64,000 nt of DNA from Streptomyces spiramyceticus (lineage in GTDB: Bacteria; Actinomycetota; Actinomycetes; Streptomycetales; Streptomycetaceae), in the NCBI RefSeq assembly GCF_028807635.1, contig NZ_JARBAX010000001.1, positions 2,926,001-2,990,000 of the forward strand, read 5' to 3'. The translations under genes and the position numbers were made by a program. A model generated the notes under the pieces. The model did not search any database. It was not told the origin of the DNA and was given only the letters and a program-made list of their open reading frames with translations. This document shows positions 35,075 to 44,556 of this stretch, in pieces (the stretch's first letter is position 1; each line of letters begins with the position of its first letter).

Positions 35075-35487
35075 CCGAGGGCACCGTCCAGGCGGCGGGC
35101 TGCGTGCTGTGGCGCCGGTCCCCCTTCGACGACGCCGTGGAGATCTGCCTCGTACACCGCCCGAAGTACGACGACTGGTCGCACCCCAAGGGCAAGCTCA
35201 AGCGCGGCGAGGACCCGCTGGCCGGCGCGGTGCGGGAGGTCCTGGAGGAGACGGGCCACCACTGCACGCCCGGCGTACCCCTCCCCACGCTGCGTTACGT
35301 CGCCCACGGCCGCCCGAAGCGGGTTTCGTACTGGGCGGCGGAGGCCACGGACGGCACGTTCACCCCGAGTGACGAGGTGGACCGTATCGTCTGGCTCTCG
35401 CCCACGGCGGCCGGAAACCGCCTGACGCAACCGCGGGAACGCCACTTGATAGCCGCGCTGCTGGAGTCCCTGCACCACACACAGTGA
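35071..35487 (+). CDS. Nudix hydrolase
   Basis: A 138-aa Nudix enzyme with a complete Nudix box (GKLKRGEDPLAGAVREVLEE then TG) at about residues 41-63. It starts with an ATGA overlap on the CHAD stop. In ppk-CHAD-Nudix operons a role on nucleoside polyphosphates, diadenosine polyphosphates or inositol pyrophosphates is likely; the exact substrate is not shown. Confidence 0.9.
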   Translation: MTEGTVQAAGCVLWRRSPFDDAVEICLVHRPKYDDWSHPKGKLKRGEDPLAGAVREVLEETGHHCTPGVPLPTLRYVAHGRPKRVSYWAAEATDGTFTPSDEVDRIVWLSPTAAGNRLTQPRERHLIAALLESLHHTQ

Positions 35488-35545
35488 CGATCGGCCCGGC
35501 ATTCGGCGGCATTCTGGAACTCGGCCGAGGGAGCCACACCACACC

Positions 35546-35577
35546 GTTCGACACGGTTCACCTTCCGTTCACTCTCC
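35546..35577 (+). promoter_or_regulatory. PHO box (PhoP operator) upstream of pstS
   Basis: Three consecutive direct-repeat units, GTTCGACACG, GTTCACCTTCC and GTTCACTCTCC, match the 11-bp GTTCACC-type units bound by Streptomyces PhoP. They lie about 160 bp before the pstS start. Phosphate starvation should induce the operon through PhoR-PhoP. Confidence 0.88.
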
Positions 35578-35737
35578 CCCGTTGGCCACTTCACCTGTTC
35601 TGCCTAATTTCGGTCGTGCACAGTGCGAGGCGCATCGCAAGACGCCCGTCGCTGGGTAACTGACACCGAGAACAAACACCTCTTCGCACGCCGCCAGCCA
35701 CAAACGGACCGGCGGCTCCTGGAAGGAACACCCGAAA

Positions 35738-36871
35738 GTGAAGCTTCAGCGCAAGAACCGGCTTCGCGCCACCGCGCTCGGCGCCCTCGCCGTCTCCGGC
35801 GCCCTGGTCCTCACGGCGTGCGGCTCGGACAACAACACTGGCTCGACCGGCGGCTCCGGCGAGACCAAGGCCGCCAGCAACATCAAGTGCGGCGACGCGA
35901 AGGGCCAGCTGCTCGCGGCCGGCTCGACCGCCCAGAAGAACGCCATGGACCTCTGGGTCAAGAACTTCCAGACCGCCTGCGAAGGCGTCGAGGTGAACTA
36001 CCAGGCCATCGGTTCCGGCGGCGGTATCACCAAGTTCAACCAGGGCCAGGTCGCCTTCGCCGGTTCCGACTCGGCGCTGAAGCCCGAAGAGGTCGCCGCG
36101 TCCAAGAAAATCTGCAAGGGCGGCCAGGGCATCAACCTGCCGATGGTCGGTGGCCCGGTCGCCATCGGCTACAACCTGGACGGCGTCGAGGACCTGGTTC
36201 TGGACGCCCCGACGCTCGCCAAGATCTTCGACTCGAAGATCAAGAAGTGGAACGACCCGGCGATCGCCAAGCTCAACCCGGACGCCAAGCTCCCGGACGT
36301 CGAGATCCAGGCGTTCCACCGCTCGGACGAGTCCGGTACGACCCAGAACCTCGGCAAGTACCTCAGCACGGCCGCCCCGAAGGACTGGAAGTACGACCCG
36401 AAGTCGAAGTCGTGGCTGGCCAAGGGTGGCCAGGCCGCCAACGGCTCCTCCGGCGTCGTCTCCAACGTCAAGCAGGCCAACGGCGCGATCGGCTACTTCG
36501 AGCTGTCCTACGCGACCGCCAACAAGCTGAACACCGTCAAGATCGACACCGGCGCCTCCGCCCCGGTCGAGGCCACCACGGAGAACGCCTCCAAGGCCAT
36601 CGCCGCCGCCAAGATCGAGGGCAAGGGCAAGGACCTCGCCCTGAAGCTCGACTACGCCACGAAGGTCGAGGGTGCCTACCCGATCGTCCTGGTGACGTAC
36701 GAGATCGCCTGCGACAAGGGCAACAACGCGGAGACCCTGGCTGCCCTCAAGGCCTTCCTGACCTACGCCGCCAGCGAGGACGGCCAGAAGGTCTTGGCCG
36801 ACGCCGACTACGCGCCGCTCCCGGCCGACATCGCGGCCAAGGTCCGCGAGATCGTCCCCACCCTCTCCTGA
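35738..36871 (+). CDS. pstS: Phosphate ABC transporter substrate-binding lipoprotein
   Basis: A 377-aa lipoprotein with lipobox LTAC (Cys28) after a hydrophobic signal. The phosphate-binding loops AAGSTAQ and SGTT are recognisable (AGSTAQKN near 62; RSDESGTTQN near 195). GTG start with GGAAGGA about 10 nt upstream. It is the first gene of pstSCAB, controlled by the PHO box, and separated from pstC by a strong hairpin that should favour PstS excess. Confidence 0.96.
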   Translation: MKLQRKNRLRATALGALAVSGALVLTACGSDNNTGSTGGSGETKAASNIKCGDAKGQLLAAGSTAQKNAMDLWVKNFQTACEGVEVNYQAIGSGGGITKFNQGQVAFAGSDSALKPEEVAASKKICKGGQGINLPMVGGPVAIGYNLDGVEDLVLDAPTLAKIFDSKIKKWNDPAIAKLNPDAKLPDVEIQAFHRSDESGTTQNLGKYLSTAAPKDWKYDPKSKSWLAKGGQAANGSSGVVSNVKQANGAIGYFELSYATANKLNTVKIDTGASAPVEATTENASKAIAAAKIEGKGKDLALKLDYATKVEGAYPIVLVTYEIACDKGNNAETLAALKAFLTYAASEDGQKVLADADYAPLPADIAAKVREIVPTLS

Positions 36872-36879
36872 CCCCGGCT

Positions 36880-36909
36880 GCGGCCGGCCCCTCACTCGGG
36901 GCCGGCCGC
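36880..36909 (+). terminator. Intercistronic hairpin pstS-pstC
   Basis: GCGGCCGGCCCC (36880-36891) pairs perfectly with GGGGCCGGCCGC (36898-36909) around a 6-nt loop. Partial termination or 3' protection of pstS mRNA would give more binding protein than membrane subunits. Confidence 0.8.
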
Positions 36910-36967
36910 GCCTTCCGGTGCACCGCCGCCAGGAGCCCTCACCGGCTCCGCAGACCGGAGAAAACCG

Positions 36968-37969
36968 ATGGATATAGCGACCGAACCCACCTCATCCACC
37001 CCACCCCCGCCCGGCCCCGGAACCAAGCTCGCGTCCATGGGCAGCAGCCATGCCGGTGACCGTGTCTTCCTCACCCTGTCCAGGGGCTCCGGAATCGCAC
37101 TCCTGGTGATCATGGCCGCCATCGCGGCCTTCCTCACCTACCGCACCGGCCTCGCCGTCTCGAAGGACGAAGCCAACTTCCTCACGACCTCGGAGTGGAA
37201 CCCGGCGGGCGAGAAGCCGGTCTTCGGCATCGCCGTCCTCCTCTTCGGTACGGTCGTCAGCTCGATCATCGCGATGGCCATCGCCGTGCCGGTCGCCATC
37301 GGCATCGCGCTGTTCATCTCGCACTATGCGCCGCGCAAGCTGGCCACGCCGCTCGCGTACATCGTCGACCTGCTGGCCGCCGTGCCGAGCATCATCTACG
37401 GCCTCTGGGGCGCCGTCTTCCTGGTCCCGTACCTGGACGGCCTCAACAAGTGGCTCGACAAGTACATGGGCTGGACGTACATCTTCGACAAGACGAGCGA
37501 AGGCGTCGCCCGCAGCCTCTTCACTGTCGGCATCCTGCTGGCGATCATGATCCTGCCGATCGTCACCAACGTCACCCGTGAGGTCTTCCTCCAGTCGCCG
37601 AAGATGCACGAGGAAGCCGCCCTGGCCCTCGGTGCCACGCGCTGGGAAGTCATGCGGATGTCCGTTCTCCCCTTCGGCCGCTCAGGCATCATCAGCGCCT
37701 CGATGCTGGGCCTGGGCCGCGCCCTCGGCGAGACGATGGCCGTCGCCGTCGTGCTCTCCCCGAGCTTCATCATTTCCGGCCGCCTGCTCGACCCGGGCGG
37801 CGGCACCTTCGCGCAGAACATCGCCGCGAAGTTCAACGAGGCGGACGAGTTCGGCCGCGACGCCCTGATCGCCTCCGGTCTCGTGCTCTTCGTCATCACG
37901 CTGCTGGTCAACGGCGCGGCTCGCTGGATCATCGGCCGCCGCAAGGAGTACTCGGGGGCCAACGCATGA
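36968..37969 (+). CDS. pstC: Phosphate ABC transporter permease PstC
   Basis: A 333-aa inner-membrane subunit with six transmembrane spans and the cytosolic EAA-type loop EEAALALGATRWEVMRMSVLP that contacts PstB. Its stop overlaps the pstA start (ATGA). Confidence 0.95.
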   Translation: MDIATEPTSSTPPPPGPGTKLASMGSSHAGDRVFLTLSRGSGIALLVIMAAIAAFLTYRTGLAVSKDEANFLTTSEWNPAGEKPVFGIAVLLFGTVVSSIIAMAIAVPVAIGIALFISHYAPRKLATPLAYIVDLLAAVPSIIYGLWGAVFLVPYLDGLNKWLDKYMGWTYIFDKTSEGVARSLFTVGILLAIMILPIVTNVTREVFLQSPKMHEEAALALGATRWEVMRMSVLPFGRSGIISASMLGLGRALGETMAVAVVLSPSFIISGRLLDPGGGTFAQNIAAKFNEADEFGRDALIASGLVLFVITLLVNGAARWIIGRRKEYSGANA

Positions 37970-39045
37970 ACCAGACAAGCCAGGTAATGGACAAGCGTCC
38001 GCACTCCCCCGAGCTGCACGCGTCGCTCGTACACGCCCGCCTCCCCCGCTGGGCCCCCGCCGCCATCGCCGTCGGGTCCGTCGCGGCCGGCATCGCCGTC
38101 GGCCTCGTCGCAGGCTGGCACAGCCGCGTGCAGTGGGGCATGCTGGCGGCGCTCTTCTTCGTACTCGCCACCTTCGCGATCACCACCAAGGTGGAGGGCA
38201 GCCGCCAGGGCAAGGACCGGGTCGCCACCAGCCTCGTCTGGGTCTGCTTCATCCTCGCCCTCGTCCCTCTCCTCTCACTGGCCTGGGTCACGATCACCAA
38301 GGGCGTCAAGGTCCTCGACGGCTACTTCCTCAGCCACTCGATGAGCGGCCTGCTCGACACCGACGAGGGCGGCGGTATCTACCACGCCCTGCTCGGCACC
38401 CTGGAGCAGGTCGGCATCGCGACCCTGATCGCCGCCCCGATCGGCCTGCTCACCGCGGTCTATCTGGTCGAGTACGGACGCGGGAAGCTGGCGAAGACCG
38501 TGACGTTCTTCGTCGACGTCATGACGGGCATCCCGTCGATCGTCGCGGGTCTGTTCATCCTCGCCACCTGGAATCTGATGCTGGGCTTCGGGCCCTCCGG
38601 CTTCGCCGGCGCGCTGGCCCTCTCGATCCTGATGATGCCGGTGGTCGTCCGCTCCACCGAGGAGATGCTCAAGCTCGTCCCGAACGAGCTGCGCGAGGCC
38701 TCTCTCGCTCTCGGTGTCCCCAAGTGGCGGACTATCCTCAGGGTGGTGCTGCCGACCGCGATCGGCGGAATCACCACCGGCGTGATGCTCGCGGTGGCCC
38801 GCATCACGGGTGAGACCGCCCCGGTTCTGTTGCTCGTCTTCGGTACGAAGCTGATCAACCCGAACCCCTTCGAAGGCGCCCAGTCCTCGCTTCCGCTGTA
38901 CGTGTACGAGCAGTACATCGTCGGCACCGAAGCGTCGGTCGACCGGGCCTGGGCGGCAGCGCTCGTCCTGATCGCCTTCGTCATGATCCTCAACCTGGTG
39001 GCCCGCGGCATCGCCCGCTGGAAGGCCCCGAGCACCGGCCGCTAA
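37966..39045 (+). CDS. pstA: Phosphate ABC transporter permease PstA
   Basis: A 359-aa permease with an additional pair of N-terminal spans before the six-span core. The coupling loop is LREASLALGVPKWRTILRVVLP. The ATGA overlap with pstC and the 24-bp gap to pstB mark one operon. Confidence 0.95.
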   Translation: MNQTSQVMDKRPHSPELHASLVHARLPRWAPAAIAVGSVAAGIAVGLVAGWHSRVQWGMLAALFFVLATFAITTKVEGSRQGKDRVATSLVWVCFILALVPLLSLAWVTITKGVKVLDGYFLSHSMSGLLDTDEGGGIYHALLGTLEQVGIATLIAAPIGLLTAVYLVEYGRGKLAKTVTFFVDVMTGIPSIVAGLFILATWNLMLGFGPSGFAGALALSILMMPVVVRSTEEMLKLVPNELREASLALGVPKWRTILRVVLPTAIGGITTGVMLAVARITGETAPVLLLVFGTKLINPNPFEGAQSSLPLYVYEQYIVGTEASVDRAWAAALVLIAFVMILNLVARGIARWKAPSTGR

Positions 39046-39069
39046 GGCCAGCAGAAAGCAGTGATTCAG

Positions 39070-39846
<777 letters not shown>

Positions 39847-39898
39847 GCCGGCACTTGCTGTCCTGCGGTGCTGCATGGCGGTGCCACCGCAAGGCAAA

Positions 39899-39945
39899 GG
39901 GCCCGCCCCACGCTCCTGAGAGGGAGCGAGGGGCGGGCCCATTTT
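39899..39945. terminator. Bidirectional terminator between pstB and pit
   Basis: GGGCCCGCCCC (39899-39909) with GGGGCGGGCCC (39930-39940), inner CGCTCC/GGAGCG, and a following ATTTT on the plus strand. It serves two convergent phosphate operons. Confidence 0.88.
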
Positions 39946-39981
39946 CCGTGTCCGAGCCTTCTATGCCGCTGTACGCACCAG

Positions 39982-40980
39982 CTAGCCGAAGGCCAGCAGC
40001 ACAATCCAGTAGCTCGCCGCGGCCACCAGCGCAGCGGCCGGCATCGTAATGAACCAGCCCATCACGATGTTCTTGGCGACACCCCACCGCACCGCACGCG
40101 ACCCCTTGGTCGAGCCGACGCCCATGATCGCGGAGGTGATGACATGCGTCGTCGAGATCGGCGCGTGGAACATGAACGAGGCCGTGTACATCACGGACGC
40201 GGCCGTGGTCTCTGCGGCAAAGCCCTGCGGCGGGTCCAGCTCGATGATCCGGCGCCCCAGCGTCCGCATGATGCGCCAGCCACCCGCGTACGTACCGAGC
40301 GAAAGCGTCAGCGCACACGCGATCTTGACCCAGATCGGGATCGCGTCGCCCTGGTCCTCGACATCGGCGATGACCAGGGCCATCACCACGATGCCCATGG
40401 TCTTCTGCGCGTCCTGGAGACCGTGACCGAGCGCCATGCCGGCCGCCGAAACCGTCTGAGCGATACGGAAGCCGCGCTTGGCCTTGTGCGGGTTGGCCTT
40501 ACGGAACATCCACAGGATGACGACCATCACGAGGTAGCCGAGCAGCAGCCCGACGAACGGCGAGATGAACATCGGGATGACGACCTTCTCCAGCACCCCG
40601 GACCAGATGACCTCGGTCCCGCCCGCGAGGGCCGCGCCCACCATGCCGCCGAAAAGCGCGTGCGAGGAGGACGAAGGAAGACCGAAGTACCAGGTGACGA
40701 GGTTCCAGACGATCGCGCCGACCAGCGCGGCGAAGAGGATCCCCATCCCCTTGTCACCGTGCGGGGTGGCGATGAGCCCCTCACTCACAGTCTTCGCAAC
40801 GCCGCTGCCGAGGAAGGCACCGGCGAGGTTCATCACGGCGGCCATGACGAGGGCCGCGCGCGGGGTCAGCGCCCGCGTGGAAACCGAAGTCGCGATGGCG
40901 TTCGCGGAATCGTGAAAGCCGTTGGTGTACGTAAATCCGAGCGCGACCCCGATGGTCACGATGAGCGCAAAGGTGTCCAC
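39982..40980 (-). CDS. Low-affinity inorganic phosphate transporter (Pit/PiT family)
   Basis: A 332-aa PiT-family symporter of about ten spans with the duplicated signatures: GFHDSANAIATSVSTRAL near residue 21 and ISTTHVITSAIMGVG near 280. It imports metal-phosphate using the proton gradient. It lies 6 bp after the PhoU-like gene, the usual pit-associated pair. Confidence 0.93.
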   Translation of the reverse strand: MDTFALIVTIGVALGFTYTNGFHDSANAIATSVSTRALTPRAALVMAAVMNLAGAFLGSGVAKTVSEGLIATPHGDKGMGILFAALVGAIVWNLVTWYFGLPSSSSHALFGGMVGAALAGGTEVIWSGVLEKVVIPMFISPFVGLLLGYLVMVVILWMFRKANPHKAKRGFRIAQTVSAAGMALGHGLQDAQKTMGIVVMALVIADVEDQGDAIPIWVKIACALTLSLGTYAGGWRIMRTLGRRIIELDPPQGFAAETTAASVMYTASFMFHAPISTTHVITSAIMGVGSTKGSRAVRWGVAKNIVMGWFITMPAAALVAAASYWIVLLAFG

Positions 40981-40986
40981 CGGAGG

Positions 40987-41607
40987 TCAGGACTCCTTGA
41001 CGGCGATCGTCTCGACCGTGTTGGCGACGTGCTCGAAGGCGTCGGCCGCCTCCTCCAGCACATCCACGATCTGCTTCAGCTTGAGCACGTCCATCGCGTC
41101 GTACTTGCCGTTGAACAGGTGGGCGAGCAGCTTGCGGTGGATCTGGTCGGCCTGGTTCTCAAGGCGGTTGACCTCGATCCAGTACTCGGTGAGGTTGGTC
41201 ATGGTCCGCAGGTGCGGCATGGCCTCGGCGGTCAGCTCGGCCGCCCGTGCCAGCACCTCGATCTGCTGCTCGACACCCTTCGGCAGCTCCTCGACCTGGT
41301 ACAGCACGACCAGGTCGACGGCCTCCTCCATGAAGTCCATGATGTCGTCGAGGGACGAAGCGAGCTTGTAGATGTCTTCGCGGTCGAACGGCGTGATGAA
41401 CGAGGAGTTCAGCTGGTGGAAGATCGCGTGTGTCGCGTCGTCCCCCGCGTGCTCCGCTGCCCTCATCCGCTCCGCGATCTCGACCCGGGCGGAGGCGTCC
41501 GCACCGAGCAGTTCCATCAGGAGCTTGGAGCCCGTGACGATGTTGTCCGCGGATGCAGAAAACATGTCGTAGAAGCTCGTCTCCCTGGGGGTCAGACGAA
41601 AGCGCAC
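40987..41607 (-). CDS. PhoU-like (DUF47) Pit accessory protein
   Basis: A 206-aa all-helical DUF47 protein with the repeated acidic metal-site motif E-x2-AD style (EHAGDDATH; ENQADQIHR; EEAADAFEHVAN). DUF47 proteins modulate Pit transporters and bind metal clusters. The GTG start has GAGGA upstream; a minus-strand TTAGCC/TAGCAT pair (18-bp spacer) about 50 bp upstream may be the promoter. Confidence 0.9.
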   Translation of the reverse strand: MRFRLTPRETSFYDMFSASADNIVTGSKLLMELLGADASARVEIAERMRAAEHAGDDATHAIFHQLNSSFITPFDREDIYKLASSLDDIMDFMEEAVDLVVLYQVEELPKGVEQQIEVLARAAELTAEAMPHLRTMTNLTEYWIEVNRLENQADQIHRKLLAHLFNGKYDAMDVLKLKQIVDVLEEAADAFEHVANTVETIAVKES

Positions 41608-41753
41608 GTGGGGTCCTCGGGGTGCATTGGATTTGGTCAGGCTGATGCTAGGCGCATCATCCGGCCACGGCTAACCGGCGTTCTTCAGTGTCGCCCATCA
41701 GGCACAGTGCTCCGTACGGGCCCCCGAGCCCCTACCCGCAAAATTCGTTACCA

Positions 41754-41772
41754 TATACCCACGAGGGGTATA
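41754..41772 (+). promoter_or_regulatory. CsoR operator
   Basis: The inverted repeat TATACCC-ACGA-GGGGTATA matches the G-tract pseudo-palindrome bound by CsoR proteins. It lies 30 bp before csoR, so the gene is likely autoregulated by copper. Confidence 0.85.
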
Positions 41773-41802
41773 CAGCCCCTTTCAGGACAACGGGAGGACG
41801 CG

Positions 41803-42147
41803 ATGTCTACCACCGAGGCGACCGGCGCGACGACGACCGAAGCGCCCTCCGAAATCTCAGCAGCTGTCCACGGCTACCACAAGCAGAAGGACGAACACCT
41901 CAAGCGCCTGCGCCGGATCGAGGGCCAGATCCGCGGTCTGCAGCGGCTGGTGGACGAGGACGTCTACTGCATCGACATACTCACCCAGGTCTCGGCGTCG
42001 ACGAAGGCGCTCCAGTCCTTCGCGCTCCAGCTCCTCGAAGAGCACCTGCGGCACTGCGTCGCCGACGCGGCGGTCAAGGGCGGCGGGGAGATCGACGAGA
42101 AGGTGGAGGAAGCGACGAAGGCGATCGCGCGCCTGCTGCGGACCTGA
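41803..42147 (+). CDS. csoR: CsoR-family copper-sensing repressor
   Basis: A 114-aa four-helix DNA-binding protein. The Cu(I) ligands follow the C-H-C pattern, with Cys in VYCIDIL, and His and Cys in EHLRHC. LKRLRRIEGQIRGLQR is the family signature. Its 20-residue N-terminal extension is Thr/Ala-rich. In Streptomyces, CsoR controls copZ/copA genes elsewhere. GGGAGGA precedes the ATG. Confidence 0.93.
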   Translation: MSTTEATGATTTEAPSEISAAVHGYHKQKDEHLKRLRRIEGQIRGLQRLVDEDVYCIDILTQVSASTKALQSFALQLLEEHLRHCVADAAVKGGGEIDEKVEEATKAIARLLRT

Positions 42148-42165
42148 GGGCGGCGACCCGGCTCC

Positions 42166-42188
42166 GGGGGCGGCGGCGAACCGCCCCC
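42166..42188. terminator. Hairpin between csoR and a convergent small gene
   Basis: GGGGGCGG (42166-42173) pairs with CCGCCCCC (42181-42188) around a 7-nt loop, in the 64-bp convergent gap. Confidence 0.6.
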
Positions 42189-42211
42189 TCCCGGGCCGTC
42201 AGGACCGGCGG

Positions 42212-42430
42212 TCAGCTCCGACCGCCACCACCACCACAGCTGCGGCGGCGCTGGCGGGGCCACTCGACAACTACGTCCGCGCCCACCTTCAGCACCTCGT
42301 CGATACGGTCCGGGCTGAGCCGTTCCCCGTCCGCGGCGGACGCCGCGATCATCAACTCACCGCACAGCTCGATCTCGGCGAGGGCGATGTGGTCCTGGAC
42401 GGGCGTACTGCGCATCGGAGCCACGTGCAT
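42212..42430 (-). CDS. Small conserved-looking protein, unknown function
   Basis: About 72 aa. The central part (ALAEIELCGELMIAASAADGERLSPDRIDEVLKV) looks like a compact two-helix fold and the end is a basic Gly-rich tail (RQRRRSCGGGG). Start is uncertain: ATG 42430, a GTG six bases downstream at 42424 with GAGGTG upstream, or a later Met. No function recognised. Convergent to csoR. Confidence 0.6.
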   Translation of the reverse strand: MHVAPMRSTPVQDHIALAEIELCGELMIAASAADGERLSPDRIDEVLKVGADVVVEWPRQRRRSCGGGGGRS

Positions 42431-42504
42431 CACCTCTTTCAGCCGTCGTCGAATTCCTAGCGTAGGCAGCACGACACGCACCGCGCATGGCACGGACGGA
42501 CCAT

Positions 42505-43329
42505 TTACGACTGGATCTTCCCGGCGAAGATGTCCCGCCCGGCGGGCAGCCGCACCTCGACCGCGGCCCCGAACGCGTACAGCAGGGTCGTCGAGGCGAC
42601 GGCGACGCTGCGCCCGGCGTTGACGAAGTTGAACCGGTGGCGCACCTTGCGCAGCCGCCCCCGTTCGTCGAGGTAGGCGTCGAACGCGACGACGTCGTCG
42701 GTGAAGCCTTTCGCCGCGGCGGCGAGCGCGGCGCGGGCGTGCGGGGAGGCGGCCCGGGCGGCGCGGCCGATGTCGGTCACGCCGCGGTAATGCCGTACGT
42801 CGTCGCCGCCCAGCCTGGCCTGACCCACATAAGCCACATCTTTCACACCCCGCAGCAACTCGGCAGCGGCCAGCGGATCGGTAGCCCCACCCGTGACAAG
42901 ATTCCCGTCCGCCAGCCCGGTCGTATCGACGCGCACCCACTTGTCGGCGGGCACGCCCGCGCCCCGGTTCTTCATGTAGAGCGCGCCGGGCGCGAACAGC
43001 TCGGTGATGGGCCGGCGCTTGTCGGCCCCGGCGGGATCGGGCGGCAGGAGCACTTTGAGCCGCCCCACGTGCTTACGGAAGTCGTACGCCCCTTCGCCCC
43101 GGATGGTGACCCGGGTACCGCCGGTGGCCATCTCCATGGACGTACGCGCCTTAGAACTCCCGGCGGCGGCCAGCACATCGGCGGCCCGGCGCACGGCATC
43201 GACGGGGTCGCCGCCGCGCTGATCCCCGTCCACCGCCCCGGCACCGGAGCACCCGGCGGACGCGATCAGCCCCACGACGACGGTCACGGCGACCGCGCCA
43301 CCCTTAACCCTGTGCTGCCGCACCACCAT
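42505..43329 (-). CDS. Secreted lipoprotein, LppX/LprG-like fold suspected
   Basis: A 274-aa lipoprotein. A basic N-terminus and hydrophobic stretch end in a lipobox (ASAGC, Cys at about residue 26). The remainder alternates beta strands as in LolA/LppX-type lipid carriers (MEMATGGTRVTIRGEGAYDF; VRHRFNFVNAGRSVAVASTTLLY). An upstream ATG at 43371 would add 14 residues; I prefer 43329 as giving a normal signal. Not in an operon. Confidence 0.75.
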   Translation of the reverse strand: MVVRQHRVKGGAVAVTVVVGLIASAGCSGAGAVDGDQRGGDPVDAVRRAADVLAAAGSSKARTSMEMATGGTRVTIRGEGAYDFRKHVGRLKVLLPPDPAGADKRRPITELFAPGALYMKNRGAGVPADKWVRVDTTGLADGNLVTGGATDPLAAAELLRGVKDVAYVGQARLGGDDVRHYRGVTDIGRAARAASPHARAALAAAAKGFTDDVVAFDAYLDERGRLRKVRHRFNFVNAGRSVAVASTTLLYAFGAAVEVRLPAGRDIFAGKIQS

Positions 43330-43521
43330 CGCCGCCAACCCCCAACGCACCAGTAAGATCCCGCCCCGCATAACGACCACGGCCCACTCCCGGTCACGCG
43401 CCACCCCTCCGGCCCGTCCCCAACGCGCACCTCGCGTCACTCGGCCCCAGGGGGCCTCCTGAGCTTCGATCCGCTGAGCCGGCCTCCGACCGGCGACGGC
43501 GCACCGCCTGCCCGGTACCGT

Positions 43522-43689
43522 GTGCACGTGCTCCAAGAAGCCGAAACGGACGCTCCGACCCACCGCACCGGCACAACCGAACGCGGCTCCTTCTGCTTCG
43601 CCCACTGCACCTGCGGCTGGCGAGGCCCGGCCCGCCGCTCGCGCGAACGGGCCCGCGCGGACGCAGAGTTGCACCAAACGACGACCTGA
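43522..43689 (+). CDS. 55-aa Cys-rich small protein
   Basis: A GTG-started ORF of 55 codons with the core RGSFCFAHCTCGWRGPARRS followed by an Arg/Glu-rich helix. Cys25, Cys29 and Cys31 with His28 could bind a metal or form a knuckle. No clear ribosome binding site, so it may be leaderless. It has Streptomyces codon bias and the composition of a real protein, unlike the repeat tract after it. Family not recognised. Confidence 0.6.
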   Translation: MHVLQEAETDAPTHRTGTTERGSFCFAHCTCGWRGPARRSRERARADAELHQTTT

Positions 43690-43833
43690 CCTGCGCGCCA
43701 AGCAAAACGACCGCACAGGAAGCGTCCCCGACGGCCGCGCAGGCACCCGCACCGCGACGCCACCTGTCCGGCGCCCTGGGCCGCGAAGCCATGGGCCCAG
43801 GAGCACCCCCGATGCCCACGGACACGCCGCACC

Positions 43834-43943
43834 GGGCGTGCACGCACGAAGGCACGCCACCCGGCGTGCATGTACGCACAGAACTGCGGCACTGGCGTGC
43901 ACGCACAGAACCAAGCACCTGACGCACAGGCCCGTGCACGCGG
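43834..43943. repeat. Diverged GTGCACGCAC-type repeats
   Basis: Four imperfect copies built on GGCGTGCACGCACAGAAC occur at about 43834, 43862, 43893 and 43921. Each contains the palindrome GTGCAC. They lead into the 68-bp repeat array. Confidence 0.65.
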
Positions 43944-43970
43944 AGGCGTCACATCTGGCCCCCCGCCCAT

Positions 43971-44410
43971 GCGCCGCGAAGCGGCCGCATCAGGCCCTGG
44001 GCGCCCACCCACCCGGGGGGGCCGGGTACCGCGAAGCGGCCACACCAGACACGCGGGTGCCACCCACCCACCGCGAGGTCCGTGCGCCGCGAAGCGGCCG
44101 CACCGGGGGCCGGGGGCGCCACCCACCCCAGCCCCACCCACCAGGGTCCGTGCGCCGCGGAGCGGCCGCACCGGGGCCGGGGGCGCCACCCACCCCAGCC
44201 CCACCCACCAGGGTCCGTGCGCCGCCAACCGGCCGCGCCAGGGGCCGGGGGCGCCACCCACCCCAGCCCCACCCACCAGGGTCCGTGCGCCGCGAAGCGG
44301 CCGCGCCGGGGGACGGGGGCGCCACCCACCCCAGCCCCCACCCACCGGGGGTCCGTGCGCCGCGGAGCGGCTGCGCCGGGACGGGGGCGCGTGCGCCTCC
44401 GTCGATGCCA
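43971..44410. repeat. Seven-unit tandem array of about 68 bp
   Basis: Units start at about 43971, 44028, 44082, 44150, 44217, 44285 and 44355. The four central ones are nearly identical, with the head GTGCGCCGCGAAGCGGCCGC and tail CACCCACCAGGGTCC. Spacings of 67, 68 and 70 bp shift the frame, so no constant peptide is encoded. Together with the preceding repeats, 43690-44556 is an 867-bp stretch with no gene. Confidence 0.9.
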
Positions 44411-44556
44411 CCGCGCCCGGGGGTCCGGGGGCTTGACCCCGGTTTCGGGAAGGGGCGGGGCTGGGGAAACTCCACTGCTGCACCCGCAGCCCGCGCCGGG
44501 CACATGGAACCCGTTCCGCCACAAAGCCGTCTCGACCTCCGGGAGGCAACAAACAT

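Noticed and set aside
41608..41690. PHO box upstream of the PhoU-like/Pit operon
   Set aside because: No GTTCACC-type direct repeats are present.
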